From positions 1-7,795 of the forward strand of contig JAHRVJ010000312.1 in assembly GCA_019090765.1 (NCBI GenBank): DNA of 7,795 nt, given 5' to 3'. Under the pieces are notes generated by a model that saw only the letters and a program-made list of their open reading frames with translations, was not told the origin of the DNA and searched no databases. Positions 6,396-7,795 of the stretch are shown here, piece by piece. Source of the stretch: Ilumatobacteraceae bacterium. Lineage in GTDB: Bacteria > Actinomycetota > Acidimicrobiia > Acidimicrobiales > Ilumatobacteraceae. The translations under genes were made by a program, and so were the position numbers. Every line of letters starts with the position of its first letter. Positions within the stretch are counted from its first letter, which is position 1.

Positions 6396-7447
6396 GCCGA
6401 CACCTTGCGCGTCCGCAGGAGGTAGATGAAGAATGGGGCACCGATCAGCGCTGTGACCACGCCGATCGGTGTCTCGGCCGGACTTGAAATAGTGCGTCCG
6501 AAAACATCCGCGAGGATCAAGAACGCGGCGCCGAGAATCAACGACAGAGGCAGCAGGCGACGATATCCGGCGCCTGCCACGAGCCGGATGACATGGGGAA
6601 CAACCAAACCGACAAATCCGATCAGTCCGCTCACCGAGACAACTGCGGCGGTCCCGAGAGTTGCCGCAGCCACGATCACCAGCCGCGTACGCGACACCGA
6701 CACGCCAAGTGTGGATGCTTCGACATCGCCAACGCGGAACACATCAAGGTGGCGACGATGCAGCATGAGCACGATGCAACTCACAATCACGTAGGGCGTG
6801 ACGAGACGAATGTCCGCCCATGTCGCCCCCGACAAGCGGCCGAGAATCCACTGAAACACCTCACGAACCAAATCAAGGTTTCGCTGCAATATCAATGTTT
6901 GCACCGCTGTCACGAACGACACGACAGCCACTCCTGCGAGCACGAGTGTGACCCCCGAACGCGTCCCCCCGAACGAGGCGCCCACGGCGTAGGTAACTGC
7001 AACCGTGAGGATCGCGGCAATGAACGCTGCGGTTGGTACAGGATCGATCGCCCAGTCGACGGTGGCGGAGCGCCCGAAGGTGAGCGCAATCGTTGCTCCC
7101 AGCCCCGCTCCTGCGGCGGCACCCAATAGGTAGGGGTCAACAAGCGGATTGCGGAAGACACCCTGATAGCTCGCACCAGCAATCGACAGCATCCCGCCCA
7201 CGAGCCCGCCAAGGACCACCCGCGGCATTCTGATTCGCCAAACAATGTTCCACTCGGCGTCGCTGACGCCTGAGTCAAATGAGACCAGCGGCAACCGGCT
7301 AAGAAACTCGAGCGGAACCTGCCACCATGGCGGGCCCGCAGGTCCGACCGACGCCCCGATCAGCACAGCAACGACGAGCACAACTCCACTGGCGAAATAC
7401 CAAACAGAGTTGCTCGCGGCCACCGGCTGATCGGGCTTGTCGCTCAC
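6392..7447 (-). CDS. FecCD/BtuC-family ABC importer permease
   Basis: Inner-membrane channel subunit, 351 aa, usual length for the family, with about ten hydrophobic helices. A first helix lies at about 15-35. The conserved 'RMPRVVLGG' (73-81), 'GASYQGVFRNPLVDPYLLG' (91-109), 'WILGRLSGATW' (200-210), the ATPase-coupling region 'SGLIGFVGLVVPH' (273-285), and the C-terminal 'PIGVVTALIGAPFFIYLL' (327-344) are all present in order. It should form a homodimer, since only one permease gene is visible; two-permease siderophore systems differ. The start is a GTG at 7447, 15 bases after the stop of the substrate-binding protein gene. AGGAAG overlaps that stop (7459-7464) at a rather long 11-base spacing. 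The TGA overlaps the ATPase ATG. The gene is the middle of a three-gene operon. No substrate can be assigned from the sequence. Confidence 0.95.
   Translation of the reverse strand: MSDKPDQPVAASNSVWYFASGVVLVVAVLIGASVGPAGPPWWQVPLEFLSRLPLVSFDSGVSDAEWNIVWRIRMPRVVLGGLVGGMLSIAGASYQGVFRNPLVDPYLLGAAAGAGLGATIALTFGRSATVDWAIDPVPTAAFIAAILTVAVTYAVGASFGGTRSGVTLVLAGVAVVSFVTAVQTLILQRNLDLVREVFQWILGRLSGATWADIRLVTPYVIVSCIVLMLHRRHLDVFRVGDVEASTLGVSVSRTRLVIVAAATLGTAAVVSVSGLIGFVGLVVPHVIRLVAGAGYRRLLPLSLILGAAFLILADVFGRTISSPAETPIGVVTALIGAPFFIYLLRTRKVSA
6401..6406 (-). promoter_or_regulatory. Ribosome-binding site of the ATPase gene
   Basis: AAGGTG on the - strand, within the 3' end of the permease gene, stands 5 bases before the ATG at 6395 and supports that start. 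Confidence 0.5.
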
Positions 7448-7458
7448 TTCACTTTTCG

Positions 7459-7464
7459 CTTCCT
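7459..7464 (-). promoter_or_regulatory. Likely ribosome-binding site of the permease gene
   Basis: AGGAAG on the - strand overlaps the TAG stop of the upstream substrate-binding protein gene and lies 11 bases before the GTG at 7447. It is the only purine-rich candidate in the 15-base gap; the spacing is longer than ideal. Confidence 0.4.
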
Positions 7465-7795
7465 AGGCGGAAACCGCGACCAGCTCGATCGCTGCTGCGA
7501 CAGATGCGAGGTATTCGACAACTCGCGGCCCCCACCGCGAGGCGATGTCATCGTTCATCTCGATCACGGCGCCGTTCTGCACGGCGACGAGCGATGCCCA
7601 GCCGTCGCGCGCTCCAACAGTTTCAGCGTTCTCCGCACAGCACAGAGTGTCGGCGAGAAATATCAAGTCGGGATCCGCGGCAACTACAAACTCGGCGTTC
7701 ATCTGCGGGTAGCCGCCCGAGTCTCCTTCCACCTGGTCAGCGATGTTCTGCAAACCGAGCAGAGCGTAGACATCTCCGATGAAGGTGGTCGAATC
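7463..7795 (-). CDS. ABC importer substrate-binding protein, C-terminal part (BtuF/FepB-like; 5' end outside the window)
   Basis: Only the last 110 residues are present. The frame is open to the right edge, reading D-S-T-T-F-I-G-D-V-Y-A-L-L-G before the first possible start (a TTG at 7753), and this text is itself family-typical, so that TTG is not the real start. The visible part is the C-terminal lobe of a class III (TroA-like) binding protein: 'TFIGDVYALLG', then 'NIAD', 'GYPQMNAE', 'AADPDLIFLADT', and the closing 'SRWGPRVVEYLASV' helix. The missing N-terminal half should hold the secretion or lipoprotein signal. It captures the ligand outside the membrane and delivers it to the permease encoded 15 bases downstream. 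Adjacent cysteines follow 'FLADTL'; I recall a similar Cys pair in actinobacterial relatives, where it may stabilise the lobe. Ligand unknown: siderophore, haem or cobalamin are all possible. Confidence 0.9.
   Translation of the reverse strand, partial: DSTTFIGDVYALLGLQNIADQVEGDSGGYPQMNAEFVVAADPDLIFLADTLCCAENAETVGARDGWASLVAVQNGAVIEMNDDIASRWGPRVVEYLASVAAAIELVAVSA

Noticed and set aside
5580..7795. Assigning the importer to vitamin B12 (btuFCD)
   Set aside because: The same architecture and motifs serve ferric siderophores and haem; the ligand-specific half of the binding protein and the control region are not in the window.
1..7795. CRISPR array, insertion sequence, tRNA or phage genes
   Set aside because: Reading both strands I found no regularly spaced repeats, transposase motifs, cloverleaf-like sequence or phage structural genes; coding density leaves almost no room.

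Overview
The window looks like ordinary chromosomal DNA from a mycothiol-producing Actinomycetota species. This rests on moderately high GC by eye, frequent GTG/TTG starts, a mycothiol-dependent maleylpyruvate isomerase-fold enzyme, and a large protein resembling actinobacterial DUF6571-type proteins. I cannot name the genus; an acidimicrobial or related lineage is only a guess. Gene density is very high, with no gene-free stretch over about 70 bases. I see no tRNA, rRNA, CRISPR array, insertion sequence or phage gene.

Left part (1-2102): a + strand gene already open at the left edge encodes a large acidic protein of unknown function, ending at 1397. After a 42-base gap with a small GC-rich hairpin it converges on a - strand gene (2102-1440) for a DinB/MDMPI-fold protein with an intact metal triad. 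Central part: only 39 bases separate that gene from a divergent + strand pair, gnd (2142-3164) and zwf (3161-4624). These two are coupled by an ATGA overlap and encode the two dehydrogenases of the oxidative pentose phosphate pathway. 6-phosphogluconolactonase and OpcA are not in the window. A separate 10-TM drug/metabolite-type (EamA) transporter gene follows (4693-5583). Its start codon lies inside an imperfect inverted repeat.

Right part (5580-7795): three - strand genes form an ABC importer operon of the iron-siderophore/haem/cobalamin class. In transcription order they are a substrate-binding protein (cut by the right edge), a FecCD/BtuC-type permease and a FecE/BtuD-type ATPase. They are tightly packed (15-base gap, then an ATGA overlap). 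The operon converges on the EamA gene so closely that both stop codons lie within one CTAG palindrome.

The genes make at least three functional groups: NAD(P)H and ribulose-5-phosphate production (gnd-zwf), metal-chelate or corrinoid uptake (the ABC operon), and single genes. I found no convincing undescribed system. The points most worth checking are the unknown protein at the left edge, the inverted repeat at the EamA start, the compact divergent promoter, and the predicted NAD preference of the short-form 6-phosphogluconate dehydrogenase beside zwf.
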